Below are positions 6,958 to 16,449 of a stretch of DNA of 24,325 nt, one piece after another. Source of the stretch: an uncultured Collinsella sp. (GTDB lineage Bacteria > Actinomycetota > Coriobacteriia > Coriobacteriales > Coriobacteriaceae). The stretch lies in the NCBI GenBank assembly GCA_902489955.1, contig CABUBY010000011.1, positions 1 to 24,325 on the forward strand, in the 5' to 3' direction. Both the position numbers and the translations under genes were made by a program. A model generated the notes under the pieces. That model was not told the DNA's origin. It saw only the letters and a list, made by a program, of their open reading frames with translations, and made no database searches. Positions within the stretch are counted from its first letter, which is position 1. Each line of letters starts with the position of its first letter.

Positions 6958-7134
6958 CGTGGCACGTTCCCAGCGTGCGGCGGAGGGGGCGGGCCTGAGA
7001 CATATTAAGGTTGCTGCTCTACAGTCCTGCTCACGACGGAGAGCACATTAAGTGCTCTCCTGTTCGTGCGGAACTCGCGACAACCTTAATATGTCTCAGG
7101 CCCGCCCCCTCCGCCGCACACTGGGAACGCCACG
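6958..7134. repeat. Long near-perfect palindrome with 49-bp arms
   Basis: Bases 6965-7013 are complementary to 7081-7129 at 48 of 49 positions; the one mismatch is 6974/7120. After a two-base bulge another five pairs extend the stem (6958-6962 with 7130-7134). The 67-base centre has its own 9-bp hairpin, GGAGAGCAC/GTGCTCTCC (7038-7046 with 7052-7060), extended by CACGA/TCGTG (7032-7036 with 7064-7068). Neither strand has a U run, so it is not a typical terminator. It lies between the histidine phosphatase stop and the rplC promoter region. Confidence 0.9.
7005..7054 (-). repeat. 50-base repeat, copy 1 (centre of palindrome, upstream of rplC)
   Basis: Identical at 46 of 50 bases to 24276-24325, in the same orientation, and in both places upstream of a ribosomal protein operon. 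On the minus strand GCTCTC can pair either with an upstream GAGAGC or with a downstream AGAGC, so two exclusive hairpins are possible. Confidence 0.85.
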
Positions 7135-7164
7135 TTGATGTCTGCTTAACTCTGCTCGCTCAGG

Positions 7165-7785
7165 CTAATGACTTTGTTGAGGGTCCACAATTTGTTGCAA
7201 GGTGAACTTGCATTGGGGCGTATCGTCCTCTTCTCGCGCATCGTCAAAACCGAAGATCATGATGGCGCAGTTGGGGAGTTTTGTTGGGAGCTCAAAGCCC
7301 TCTGGGGCTGCGGCCTTGATAAATTGGCGGCTGGCGCTGCCGTGGCTTACTGCTAGGAGGGTTTCGATGCCCTCGGAGCCCATGAGATTGGTGAGGGCGC
7401 CTACCATGCGTTCTTGCAGTGCGCGGCTTCCTTCTCCTCCGAAGGGGACCAGGTCCTCGCCCGGATCCCAAACGTCGGTGGGAAGGGCATCGTGGGGACC
7501 TTCCTCGAAGGTGCCGTAGCAGCGTTCGATGATGCCTTCGCAGGGCTCGACTGCTGCGTCCGGGCCAAGGAGTTCGGTTGCGACGAGCTGAGCCGTGTCC
7601 ATGGCTCGGCCTAAGGGCGAAGAGACCACTTTGTCGGGAACAACGTCGTGGCTCTTGAGCCATGCGGCTGCCATTCCCGCTTGTTTGCGGCCAAGGTTGG
7701 TCAGCGGTGAATCGCAGCGGCCCTGGACCAGCTTTTTGACGTTGAATTCCGTCTGGCCGTGGCGGAGTAGGTATAGGCGCTTCAT
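7165..7785 (-). CDS. Histidine phosphatase (phosphoglycerate mutase-like) family protein
   Basis: A member of the branch-1 histidine phosphatase superfamily of 206 residues. The N-terminus has the catalytic LLRHGQTEFN motif with R8, H9 and G10. SSPLGRAMDTA around R60 gives the second phosphate-binding Arg, and E87 is a plausible proton donor. The second catalytic His is H148 in AVSHGSASRQF. Such enzymes remove phosphate from sugar phosphates, nucleotides or cobalamin precursors; the substrate cannot be told. It begins 39 bases downstream of the cation transporter gene in the same direction, with a clear AGAAGGGGAGA site before ATG 7785. The two may be co-transcribed. The palindrome lies immediately beyond its stop. 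Confidence 0.9.
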   Translation of the reverse strand: MKRLYLLRHGQTEFNVKKLVQGRCDSPLTNLGRKQAGMAAAWLKSHDVVPDKVVSSPLGRAMDTAQLVATELLGPDAAVEPCEGIIERCYGTFEEGPHDALPTDVWDPGEDLVPFGGEGSRALQERMVGALTNLMGSEGIETLLAVSHGSASRQFIKAAAPEGFELPTKLPNCAIMIFGFDDAREEDDTPQCKFTLQQIVDPQQSH

Positions 7786-7824
7786 GCTCTCCCCTTCTGT
7801 ATAACTTGCTTTGCCGGCACAGCC

Positions 7825-8979
7825 TTACTCGTGGGTATGCCCTACGTAGTCTTCGTCGATCGTAATCTTGGCAATCGACTTGGGATATTCCGATTCGACC
7901 CGTTGTGCCAGCGCGTGCTTTAAGTCTTCGGCACTCATCTGCAGATCCGAGGGACGCACGCAGTCAAAAATCACGTTGGTGTGCGTGGGGCCCGGAACAC
8001 AGCGTAGGTCGTGGATCGAGAGGCGACCATCGATCTCCTGGGCCATTGCGTTGATGCGCAAGCGCATGCTCGCCACCTTGGGATCGTCGGTCACAATGGG
8101 ATCGTAATGAAGCGTGACAATCATGCCGTCTTCGTTCCTAAACGCCTGCTCGATGTTATCGAGCGTGTCGTGGCTTTCCAGCGGGCTGGCCTCGGCCGCC
8201 ATCTCGGCGTGCGCACTTGCAAACTTCCTGCCCGGGCCGTAGTCGTGAACCATCAAATCGTGAACGCCCAAAACGCCGGGATAGCTCATGATCTTGTCTC
8301 GAATGTGCTTGACCAGCTTAGGATCGGGCGACTGACCCAAAAGCGGGCTCACCGTATCTTGAATAAGTTCAAAGCCGCTCCAGCCAATATAGGCGCCAAC
8401 GGCAAGGCCGACCCATGCGTCAAGATTGATGTGCGTCACCTGCGAAACAATTGCGCACGCCAGCACGGCGCCCGTGGCAAGAACATCGTTCTTGGAATCC
8501 TGGGCAGTCGCATGCAGTGTCTCGGACTCGATACGGTCGCCGAGCTTTTGGTTGAGCGCCGCCATCCACAGCTTAACAACCATCGAAAGCGCCAGGACTG
8601 CCACCAGGGCAAGCGAGAACTCGACAGGTTCGGGGTTGACAATACGCTCCACCGAGGACTTCACCAGTTCGATGCCAATCAGCAGCACGAGCGCCGCCAC
8701 GACAAGACCCGAGAGGTACTCGTAGCGACCATGGCCGTATGGATGCTCGGGGTCGGCGGGCTTGCTCGCCAGCTTAAAGCCCAGCACGCTCACGATATTC
8801 GAGCTGGCATCGGACAGGTTGTTCATGGCATCCGCCACAATCGAAACCGATCCCGAAACCACACCAATTGCGCCCTTCGCAGCACAAAGCGCAACATTGG
8901 CGAGAATACACACCACGCCCGTCAACGTGCCCACGCGCGCACGGTCGCCCTGCGCGCGCTTAACAATCCACTCGACCAT
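7825..8979 (-). CDS. Cation diffusion facilitator (CDF) family efflux transporter, possibly Mn(II)
   Basis: An integral membrane antiporter of 384 residues that exports divalent metal ions in exchange for protons. It has about six membrane segments (starting near residues 17-45, 47-70, 90-107, 120-140, 165-182 and 188-208). A C-terminal cytoplasmic domain follows, with several His/Asp (HDLMVHDYG, HTHE). The HPYGHGRYE motif at 79-87 is typical of the family. The transport site appears to be N53-x3-D57 and D161-x3-D165. Zn transporters use H/D-x3-D in these helices; the Asn/Asp set resembles Mn exporters such as MntE, so Mn(II) is the best guess. It is followed by the histidine phosphatase. A terminator separates it from the fatty-acid operon upstream. 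Confidence 0.92.
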   Translation of the reverse strand: MVEWIVKRAQGDRARVGTLTGVVCILANVALCAAKGAIGVVSGSVSIVADAMNNLSDASSNIVSVLGFKLASKPADPEHPYGHGRYEYLSGLVVAALVLLIGIELVKSSVERIVNPEPVEFSLALVAVLALSMVVKLWMAALNQKLGDRIESETLHATAQDSKNDVLATGAVLACAIVSQVTHINLDAWVGLAVGAYIGWSGFELIQDTVSPLLGQSPDPKLVKHIRDKIMSYPGVLGVHDLMVHDYGPGRKFASAHAEMAAEASPLESHDTLDNIEQAFRNEDGMIVTLHYDPIVTDDPKVASMRLRINAMAQEIDGRLSIHDLRCVPGPTHTNVIFDCVRPSDLQMSAEDLKHALAQRVESEYPKSIAKITIDEDYVGHTHE

Positions 8980-9058
8980 CTACATCCGCCCCCACGGTAC
9001 TGCCTATATATCTATTGCTCAAACGGATTGTAGTGTAGCCACTTTGTCCCCCAGATAC

Positions 9059-9091
9059 AAAAAGGCCGCGACCCACACGGGCCACGGCCTT
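9059..9091 (-). terminator. Intrinsic terminator after the EIIC gene / fatty-acid operon
   Basis: On the minus strand AAGGCCG (9091-9085) pairs with CGGCCTT (9068-9062), with an inner GGCCC/GGGTC containing one G-U pair, followed by TTTTTG. It ends the minus-strand transcription unit 38 bases after the EIIC stop. Confidence 0.85.
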
Positions 9092-9129
9092 GGAGCATGG
9101 CAAAGTAATCGTCCTTTTGTCGCACAGGT

Positions 9130-10344
9130 TTACGCGCTTACTTCGGCCACGCTCTTCGAGGTTTCGGGTGAATCGGCTCCGTCCCCCATCGTCTGTCCCT
9201 TCGCCGGCACCACGCCAAAGCAGTAGCTCAGCGCCGCAGACACCGCAAATGCCACACCGCCGGCAGCGCAGCACCACAGCAGGTTCGAGATGCCGCCCGT
9301 GGCAAAGCCAATGACCATGAGGACATTCGTCATGCCGATGGTATAGGCCGTAACGTGGCCCACGGCCGCAACAAGGCCTCCGACGGCGCCGCCAATGGCC
9401 ATGCACGTCAGGCACCTGCCATATTTAAAGCCGCAACCGTACAGCGCCGGCTCGCTTACGCCGCCAAGCACGCCCGAGATCGAATAGCCCAGCATGAGCG
9501 CCTTCTCGTCCTTATCCGCAACGCGAAGCGACGCGCCAAAGGGCATGCCCCAAACGGCGAACGTTGCCATCGTCGCGGCGATCAGGATGCACGAATCCGT
9601 TCCCACACTCATAAACTGCGCATAGGCGAGCGATAGGACAACGTTGCTGACGCCGGCGATCTTTAGGAACTCCCAGCCCGCGGCAAGCCCCATGAGCGTG
9701 AGCAGCGACACGATGCCACCGGAATTGCCAAGCATAAACATAAGCTGGCCCAACAGCATGCCCAGATAGCTGCCCGCCGGCGCCGTAATGCACAGCGAAA
9801 CCGGAACCATGACAAGCATGGTTGCAAACGGAACGAACGAAAACGCCACGGCCTTAGGGATAACGCGCTTAAAGAAACACTCCACTCGCCATAGCACGGG
9901 CACCGAGATGAGAACCGGAATAACAGTCGTCGTGTAATCGTTGACCGGCGCGGGAAGCAGACCATACACGGAAGTCATCGATGCCCCCGTCGTCGATGCG
10001 GCATCGACGAGCTTGAGCAGATCGGGCGCAATCAATACGCCGCCCAGCATCATACCCAGCTGCTCCGAGCAACCGAGCTGGCGGGCGGCCGCCCAACCAA
10101 GATAGATGGGCAAAAAGTAGTAGCCGGCGTTATAGAGCCAACTGTAGAACAGGCGATAGATTTCGGAATCGGCAGACCACAGGCCCAGCATGCCTTCGCC
10201 CATAATGACGGCGACGGTGCGGAACAACGCCGCGCAGACAATAAACGGCAACGCCGACATCATGCTTTTGGACAGATAGTCCACCACGGCCATGGCGTTT
10301 GATGAAACCGTCGTTGCAAACGTGGTGTTAGAAACTTGTGACAT
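9130..10344 (-). CDS. PTS EIIC permease domain protein (glucose/beta-glucoside family), lacking EIIA and EIIB
   Basis: A polytopic membrane protein of 404 residues matching the EIIC domain of glucose/beta-glucoside-type phosphotransferase permeases. GVSEPALYG at 295-303, followed by FKYGR, corresponds to the conserved GITEPALYG sugar-binding segment. The N-terminal part has FLPIYLGWAAARQLGCSEQLG and the following GGVLIAPDL, also typical. Full permeases carry a Cys-phosphorylated EIIB domain before or after EIIC; none is present here or nearby, so EIIB and EIIA must come from elsewhere or the protein has another role. I chose ATG 10344 because an AAAGG site precedes it and the upstream reading overlaps accDA. 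It lies 40 bases after accDA on the same strand with no strong terminator between, so it looks like the tail of the fatty-acid operon. Substrate unknown. Confidence 0.85.
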   Translation of the reverse strand: MSQVSNTTFATTVSSNAMAVVDYLSKSMMSALPFIVCAALFRTVAVIMGEGMLGLWSADSEIYRLFYSWLYNAGYYFLPIYLGWAAARQLGCSEQLGMMLGGVLIAPDLLKLVDAASTTGASMTSVYGLLPAPVNDYTTTVIPVLISVPVLWRVECFFKRVIPKAVAFSFVPFATMLVMVPVSLCITAPAGSYLGMLLGQLMFMLGNSGGIVSLLTLMGLAAGWEFLKIAGVSNVVLSLAYAQFMSVGTDSCILIAATMATFAVWGMPFGASLRVADKDEKALMLGYSISGVLGGVSEPALYGCGFKYGRCLTCMAIGGAVGGLVAAVGHVTAYTIGMTNVLMVIGFATGGISNLLWCCAAGGVAFAVSAALSYCFGVVPAKGQTMGDGADSPETSKSVAEVSA

Positions 10345-10359
10345 GGAACGCCTTTCCCA

Positions 10360-10390
10360 ATGTGACATGCGGGCTGCCCCTTTGTCACAT
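10360..10390 (-). repeat. Inverted repeat spanning the accDA stop
   Basis: ATGTGACA (10360-10367) and TGTCACAT (10383-10390) are a perfect 8-bp inverted repeat, with GGGG/CCC pairing inside. A further TGTGACATG copy overlaps the EIIC start. There is no U run. It may partly reduce read-through from accDA into the EIIC gene, or bind a protein. Confidence 0.45.
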
Positions 10391-12095
10391 CGTGCGGTAC
10401 TGACCGATTGCGCGGTACTTTTCGTAGCGGAGGTTTGTGAGGGTCGCCTCGTCGAGCTGCCCAAGCGTATCGAAGGCATCAAATGCCGAGGACATGACGG
10501 CACCGGCGATCTCCTCATGCGACAGGCCCCTATCGTCAACAATGCCGTCGATGATGCCGAGCGCCAACAGATCGGGAGCCGTGAGCTTAAGCGCCTCGGC
10601 AGCCTCATTCGCGCGGTCGGTATCCTTCCACAGGATCGACGCACAGGCCTCGGGGCTCACGACCGAATAGGCCGAGCTCGAGAGCATCAGGATGCGGTCG
10701 GCCACGGATAGCGCCAGCGCGCCACCAGAGCCGCCCTCGCCTGTCACCACCGAGACAATCGGCGTCTTAAGGCCGCTCATCTCCATGAGATTCTGGGCAA
10801 TCGCCTCGCCCTGGCCGCGCTCCTCGGCACCGATGCCGCAAAACGCGCCCGAAGTATCGACTAGGCACAGAACCGGTCGACCAAACTTTTCGGCCTGGCG
10901 CATCAGACGACGCGCTTTGCGATAGCCCTCGGGATGTGCCATACCAAAGTTGCGGCGCATACGCTCTTTGGTCGTGGTGCCGCGCTCGATGGCGATGACC
11001 GTTACGGGGCGTCCATCTTTCCAGCCAATGCCAGCCACCACAGCGGCGTCGTCGCCAAAGTAGCGGTCGCCGTGCAGCTCCACAAATCCATCCAGGCCCA
11101 GCGAGATCATCTCGCCTGCCGTGGCACGATCTGCCGAGCGGGTCTGCTTGACAATCTCGAGCGCGGTTTTTGGTGCGGCCGAGCGCTTGAACAAGTGTCC
11201 CAGCTTTTTGCCGCGGCGACCCGTATGCACGATCTCATGCGGTGCCCCCAGGCCGGGCGCGTGCCCTTCGTGCAGCGCCAGCAGCTCGCCTACCGTGAGC
11301 GCAATCTCGCCACGCGGAACAACGGCATCGCAAAAGCCGTGCTCCAGCAAAAACTCGGAGCGCTGGAATCCCTTGGGCAGGCGCTTGTGCATGTTCTGCT
11401 CGATCACGCGCGGGCCGGCAAATGCCGTCAGGGCATCGGGCTCGGCCAGGATAATGTCGCCCTCCATGGCAAAGCTCGCGGTTACGCCTCCGGTCGTGGG
11501 GTCGGTAAGCACCGTGATATACAGGCCGCCCGCCTCGCTGTGGCGCCTAACCGCCGCAGAAATCTTGGCCATCTGCATAAGCGATGTCACGCCCTCTTGC
11601 ATGCGCGCACCGCCCGAAACGGTAAAGCCGACAACTGGCAATCCAAGCTCGGTCGCTCGCTCAAATGTGCGACAGATCTTCTCGCCCACCACGGAACCCA
11701 TCGAGCCCATCATAAAGTTGGCGTCCATAAAGAAGAGCGCGGTATCGCAACCGCAGATTTTGCCCCTGCCGCACACAACGGCATCGTGCTCGCCCGAACG
11801 CTCGCTCACGCTCTTGAGCTTGTCGGCATAGCCGGGAAACGAGAGGAAGTCCTCCGGCGCCAGACTGGCATCCCATTCCTCAAACGTGCCCTCGTCAATC
11901 GTCATGCGCATGCGGTCGCGCCCGCTCACGCGAAAGTGTTTGCCGCAACGAGGGCAGACCTCGAGGTTGTCGTGCAGGCGCGCCTCATCGATCACGCGGC
12001 GGCACTCCGGGCACTTGATAAACACGTGGCGCGCGGGAAACTCGGCGCACGACTCGGTCATCGGTCCCTCGAGGACGTTGACCGTCTTCGCTTTT

Positions 12096-12109
<14 letters not shown>
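10385..12109 (-). CDS. accDA: Acetyl-CoA carboxylase carboxyltransferase, fused beta (AccD) and alpha (AccA) subunits
   Basis: The 574-residue protein joins both carboxyltransferase subunits, which transfer CO2 from carboxybiotin to acetyl-CoA to make malonyl-CoA. Residues 1 to about 290 are AccD: a Cys4 zinc finger (C33, C36, C52, C55) and the crotonase-fold core with GFTVSGGARMQEG. From about 310 it is AccA: TAGEMISLGLDGFVELHGDR, MAHPEGYRKARRLM, VDTSGAFCG and GEGGSGGALAL. In E. coli these are separate proteins in an alpha2beta2 complex; a fusion fixes 1:1 stoichiometry. No frameshift or stop interrupts the join. Its ATG overlaps the accC end by 14 bases, so translation is probably coupled. 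A GGGG site lies seven bases before ATG 12109. Confidence 0.96.
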
Positions 12110-13439
<1,330 letters not shown>

Positions 13440-13449
13440 GAAGCCTTCC

Positions 13450-13872
13450 TTAACTTTCGTGCATGAGTGCAAAAGACATATCGGCGCGGCAGCAAACCTC
13501 ACCGTTGACGCTCGCAGTACCCGTCGCAAAGCGGAACGGCCCGCGCGCACGCGTGATGGTGCACACCAGATCAACCGTGTCGCCCGGGCGCACCGGACGC
13601 TTAAAGCGCACCTTGTCCAGACTCGTGTAGAACGGCGTCGCGCCGCGCGCTTCCTCATCGCCCATCAGCAGCACGCAGCAGTTTTGGGCGAGCATCTCGC
13701 ACTGAATCACGCCGGGGACCACCGGGTTTCCCGGAAAATGCCCCTGCAAAAAGTACTCGTCACCCGTAATCGTGATCTTGCCGTGGGCCTCGTCGCCCAC
13801 CAGCTCGGCTTCGTCGAGCAAAAGCATCGGCTCGCGATGCGGCAACAGCTTCTTGAGCTCTTCTTTGTTCAT
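13450..13872 (-). CDS. fabZ: 3-hydroxyacyl-ACP dehydratase FabZ
   Basis: Removes water from 3-hydroxyacyl-ACP to give trans-2-enoyl-ACP in the elongation cycle. The 140-residue hot-dog-fold protein has LLPHREPMLLLDEAELV and the active-site segment GHFPGNPVVPGVIQCEMLAQ with H45 and E59 as the catalytic pair. A GTG nine bases upstream (13881) is in frame, but the AGGTG site is better spaced for ATG 13872. It lies directly behind accB, and its ribosome-binding site overlaps the accB stop. No FabA or FabN is seen, so the route to unsaturated chains is not visible here. Confidence 0.95.
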   Translation of the reverse strand: MNKEELKKLLPHREPMLLLDEAELVGDEAHGKITITGDEYFLQGHFPGNPVVPGVIQCEMLAQNCCVLLMGDEEARGATPFYTSLDKVRFKRPVRPGDTVDLVCTITRARGPFRFATGTASVNGEVCCRADMSFALMHES

Positions 13873-13881
13873 GGATATCAC

Positions 13882-14355
13882 CTATCCGATTCTCATGAGG
13901 CAGCTGCCAAACTCCACGAGGTCGCCGTCGGCCACGCAGATCTCGAGCACCTCGCCGTCTGCCTCGGCCGTTACCTCGTTGAGAACCTTCATGGCCTCGA
14001 TGATGCAGAGGGTCTCGCCGGCCTTGACCTTGGAGCCCACGCGCACAAACGGCTCGTCGCCCGGCGCTGGGGCAGCATAGAAAACGCCGACCATGGGAGC
14101 GGTCACCTCGGTGCCCTTGGGCTCCGGTGCGGCAACAGGTGTCTGCGCGGCGGGCTCCGGTGCGGCAGGCGCGACTGTGGGAGCTGCAACTGGAGTGGCC
14201 ATAGCGCTCGGCATGGGCATGGGCACGGCAACCGGCTGTGCGGCGCTCGCGCGCTCGAGTTCGACCGCGGTGCCATCGGGCTCCTCAACGCGCACGCGCG
14301 TGAGGCCGCGGTCCTCCATAACATCGGCTATCTCGGCAAGTCTTTTGGAATCCAT
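13882..14355 (-). CDS. accB: Biotin carboxyl carrier protein of acetyl-CoA carboxylase
   Basis: Carries the biotin that moves between AccC and the AccDA carboxyltransferase. The 157-residue protein has an N-terminal segment (1-40), an Ala/Pro-rich flexible linker (about 40-85) and a C-terminal biotinyl domain (86-157). The domain has the EAMK motif at 120-123; K123 is the biotinylation site and should be the target of the nearby BirA. The ATG lies three bases after the fabF stop with GAGGAG inside the end of fabF. Confidence 0.96.
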   Translation of the reverse strand: MDSKRLAEIADVMEDRGLTRVRVEEPDGTAVELERASAAQPVAVPMPMPSAMATPVAAPTVAPAAPEPAAQTPVAAPEPKGTEVTAPMVGVFYAAPAPGDEPFVRVGSKVKAGETLCIIEAMKVLNEVTAEADGEVLEICVADGDLVEFGSCLMRIG

Positions 14356-14358
14356 GCT

Positions 14359-15606
14359 CTAGCTCCTCGTATATCTACGCAGTGCGATGGCGGCGTTGTG
14401 CCCGCCAAAGCCCAGGTTGGTCGAAAGCGCCCAGGTAAGGTCGGCGCGAACCGCGCGATTGGGCGTGTAATCAAGATCGCAGGCGGGATCGGGTGTGTGG
14501 TAGTTAATGGTCGGCGGCACCACGCCCTGCTCGAGCGCCATGGCACAGGCCATGACCTCGATGGCGCCCGTGGCACCGATCATGTGGCCGGTCATCGACT
14601 TGGTCGACGAGACGTGTGCGGCGCGTGCCGCGTCCTCGCCGAGCGCACGCTTTATGCCCGCCGTCTCGGACGAATCGTTGAGCTTGGTCGAGGTGCCGTG
14701 AGCGTTGATGTAAAGGCCCTCGGAAGGCTTAACGTCGCCCTCGACCACCGCCAGCGATATCGCACGGGCAATGCCGGCAGCCTCGGGATCGGGGCTCGTG
14801 ATGTGATAGGCATCATCGGTGTTGCCGTAGCCCACGACCTCGGCATAAATGTGCGCACCGCGCGCCTGCGCATGCTCCATGCCCTCGAGAACCAGCACGC
14901 AGGCGCCCTCGCCCATCACAAAGCCGTCGCGGTCTGCATCGAACGGACGGCAGGCCGTCGCGGGATCGGGGTTGGTGGTCAATGCGCGGCAGGACGTAAA
15001 GCCCGCAACGGCATCGGGGATAATTGCAGCCTCGGCGCCGCCCGCGAGGATCGCGTCGGCATAGCCGTGCTTGATGGCGCGGAACGCCTCGCCCACCGCA
15101 TGGGCCGAGGTTGCGCACGCGGTCACCACGGGCAGGGTCGGGCCCTTTGCCTTGTGGCGGATTGCGATATTGCCCGATGCCATGTTGGGGATCATCATCG
15201 CGATCATATAGGGCGATGCGCGGCGGGGCCCACGTTCGGCAATCGTATGGACGTTGTCGACGAGCGTCGTCATGCCGCCCACGCCCGAGCCCACGTAGAC
15301 GCCCAGGCGCTCGCGATCGATGGCGCCTTCGACATCAAAGCCCGCATCGTGCATGGCTTCGTCCGAAGCCGCCATCGCAAACTGAACGCAGGGGTCGAGA
15401 TGCTTGGCGTCACGCTTGCCAAAGTACTCGTTGCCGTCAAAGCCCTTGACCTCGGCCGCCACCTTGACGGTAAACGCATCGATATCGAAGTGCGTGATCG
15501 GGCCGATGCCGCACGTGCCGGCGCACATGGCCGCCCAGGTGGCAAGCGCCGTGTTGCCGAGCGGCGATACGGCACCTATGCCGGTGATTGCAACTCTCTG
15601 TTCCAT
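14359..15606 (-). CDS. fabF: 3-oxoacyl-ACP synthase II (FabF)
   Basis: Condenses malonyl-ACP with the growing acyl-ACP. The 415-residue thiolase-fold protein has the Cys-His-His triad: C164 in VTACATSAHAVGEAF, H303 in NAHGTSTKLND and H341 in SMTGHMIGATGAIE. The C-terminus NLGFGGHNAAIAL is also typical. Upstream TTG (15624) and ATG (15609) are in frame. I chose ATG 15606 because GGAG lies six bases before it and the family begins at this residue (xxRVAITGIGAVSPLGN). It is 39 bases after fabG. Confidence 0.96.
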   Translation of the reverse strand: MEQRVAITGIGAVSPLGNTALATWAAMCAGTCGIGPITHFDIDAFTVKVAAEVKGFDGNEYFGKRDAKHLDPCVQFAMAASDEAMHDAGFDVEGAIDRERLGVYVGSGVGGMTTLVDNVHTIAERGPRRASPYMIAMMIPNMASGNIAIRHKAKGPTLPVVTACATSAHAVGEAFRAIKHGYADAILAGGAEAAIIPDAVAGFTSCRALTTNPDPATACRPFDADRDGFVMGEGACVLVLEGMEHAQARGAHIYAEVVGYGNTDDAYHITSPDPEAAGIARAISLAVVEGDVKPSEGLYINAHGTSTKLNDSSETAGIKRALGEDAARAAHVSSTKSMTGHMIGATGAIEVMACAMALEQGVVPPTINYHTPDPACDLDYTPNRAVRADLTWALSTNLGFGGHNAAIALRRYTRS

Positions 15607-15645
15607 CATGGTCTCCTCATCCAAGCCGTTCTTCGGCCCTGGTTT

Positions 15646-16419
15646 CTACATCGCCATTCCGCCGTCGACACGCACGACCTCACCCGTAATGTAGGCAGCC
15701 GCATCGCTCGCCAAAAAGCGCACCACGCCGGCCACCTCCTCGGGGCACGCCATGCGCTTAAGGGGAATCTGTTCCTCGGTTGCCGCACGCACCTTTTCCG
15801 AGAGCTTTGCCGTCATATCTGTCTCGACAAACCCGGGGGCGACCGCGTTCACTCGTACGCCGCGGGGCGCAAGCTCGCGCGCCACCGCCTTGGTCAGGCC
15901 GATCACGCCCGCCTTGGAGGCAGCGTAGTTGGCTTGCCCGGCATTGCCCATCAGGCCCACGACCGAGCTCATGTTGACGACGCAACCGCCGCGCTGGCGC
16001 ATAAAGGTCTTGGTGAGCGCGCGCGTCATGTTGAATGTTCCCTTGAGATTGACGTCGAGCACGCGGTCGAAGGCGTCATCGCCCATGCGCATGAGCAGGC
16101 CATCGCGGGTGATGCCAGCGTTGTTGACGAGCGCCCAAATGGAGCCAAAGTCGTTGAGGACCGCTTCCATGCACGCGTTGACGGCAGCGGGGTCGGCCAC
16201 GTCGCATTGATATGAGCGCGCCGTGGCGCCAGCCGCCTCGCAGGCGTCGCACGTCTCGCGCGCCGCATCGACGCTGCCGGCATAGACGACGGCGATATCG
16301 TAGCCATCCTCCGCCAGACCGATAGCGCAGGCGCGGCCGATACCCCGCGAGCCGCCCGTGACCAGTGCCACGCGACGTGAGTCGTTGCGCTCGAGCGCGC
16401 CGTTGTTCAAGTTGCCCAT
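15646..16419 (-). CDS. fabG: 3-oxoacyl-ACP reductase FabG
   Basis: NADPH-dependent reduction of 3-oxoacyl-ACP to 3-hydroxyacyl-ACP. The 257-residue short-chain dehydrogenase has TGGSRGIG at 21-28 for the cofactor, LVNNAGITRDGLLMRM (98-112), N124 and the catalytic S152, Y165 and K169 in NMSSVVGLMGNAGQANYAASK (two adjacent parts). The end ITGEVVRVDGGMAM is the family's tail. A ten-residue N-terminal extension precedes the Rossmann fold. An AAAGGAATG site precedes ATG 16419. Confidence 0.96.
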   Translation of the reverse strand: MGNLNNGALERNDSRRVALVTGGSRGIGRACAIGLAEDGYDIAVVYAGSVDAARETCDACEAAGATARSYQCDVADPAAVNACMEAVLNDFGSIWALVNNAGITRDGLLMRMGDDAFDRVLDVNLKGTFNMTRALTKTFMRQRGGCVVNMSSVVGLMGNAGQANYAASKAGVIGLTKAVARELAPRGVRVNAVAPGFVETDMTAKLSEKVRAATEEQIPLKRMACPEEVAGVVRFLASDAAAYITGEVVRVDGGMAM

Positions 16420-16449
16420 GTCATTCCTTTCGGGTTACAGCCCTGTGAA

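Noticed and set aside
6965..7129. The palindrome as a CRISPR unit or intrinsic terminator
   Set aside because: There is only one inverted pair rather than spaced direct repeats, and no U run follows on either strand.
9130..10644. A 100-residue N-terminal extension of the EIIC protein
   Set aside because: It lies inside accDA in another frame, has Arg/Ser-rich shadow composition, and a normal start with a ribosome-binding site exists at 10344.
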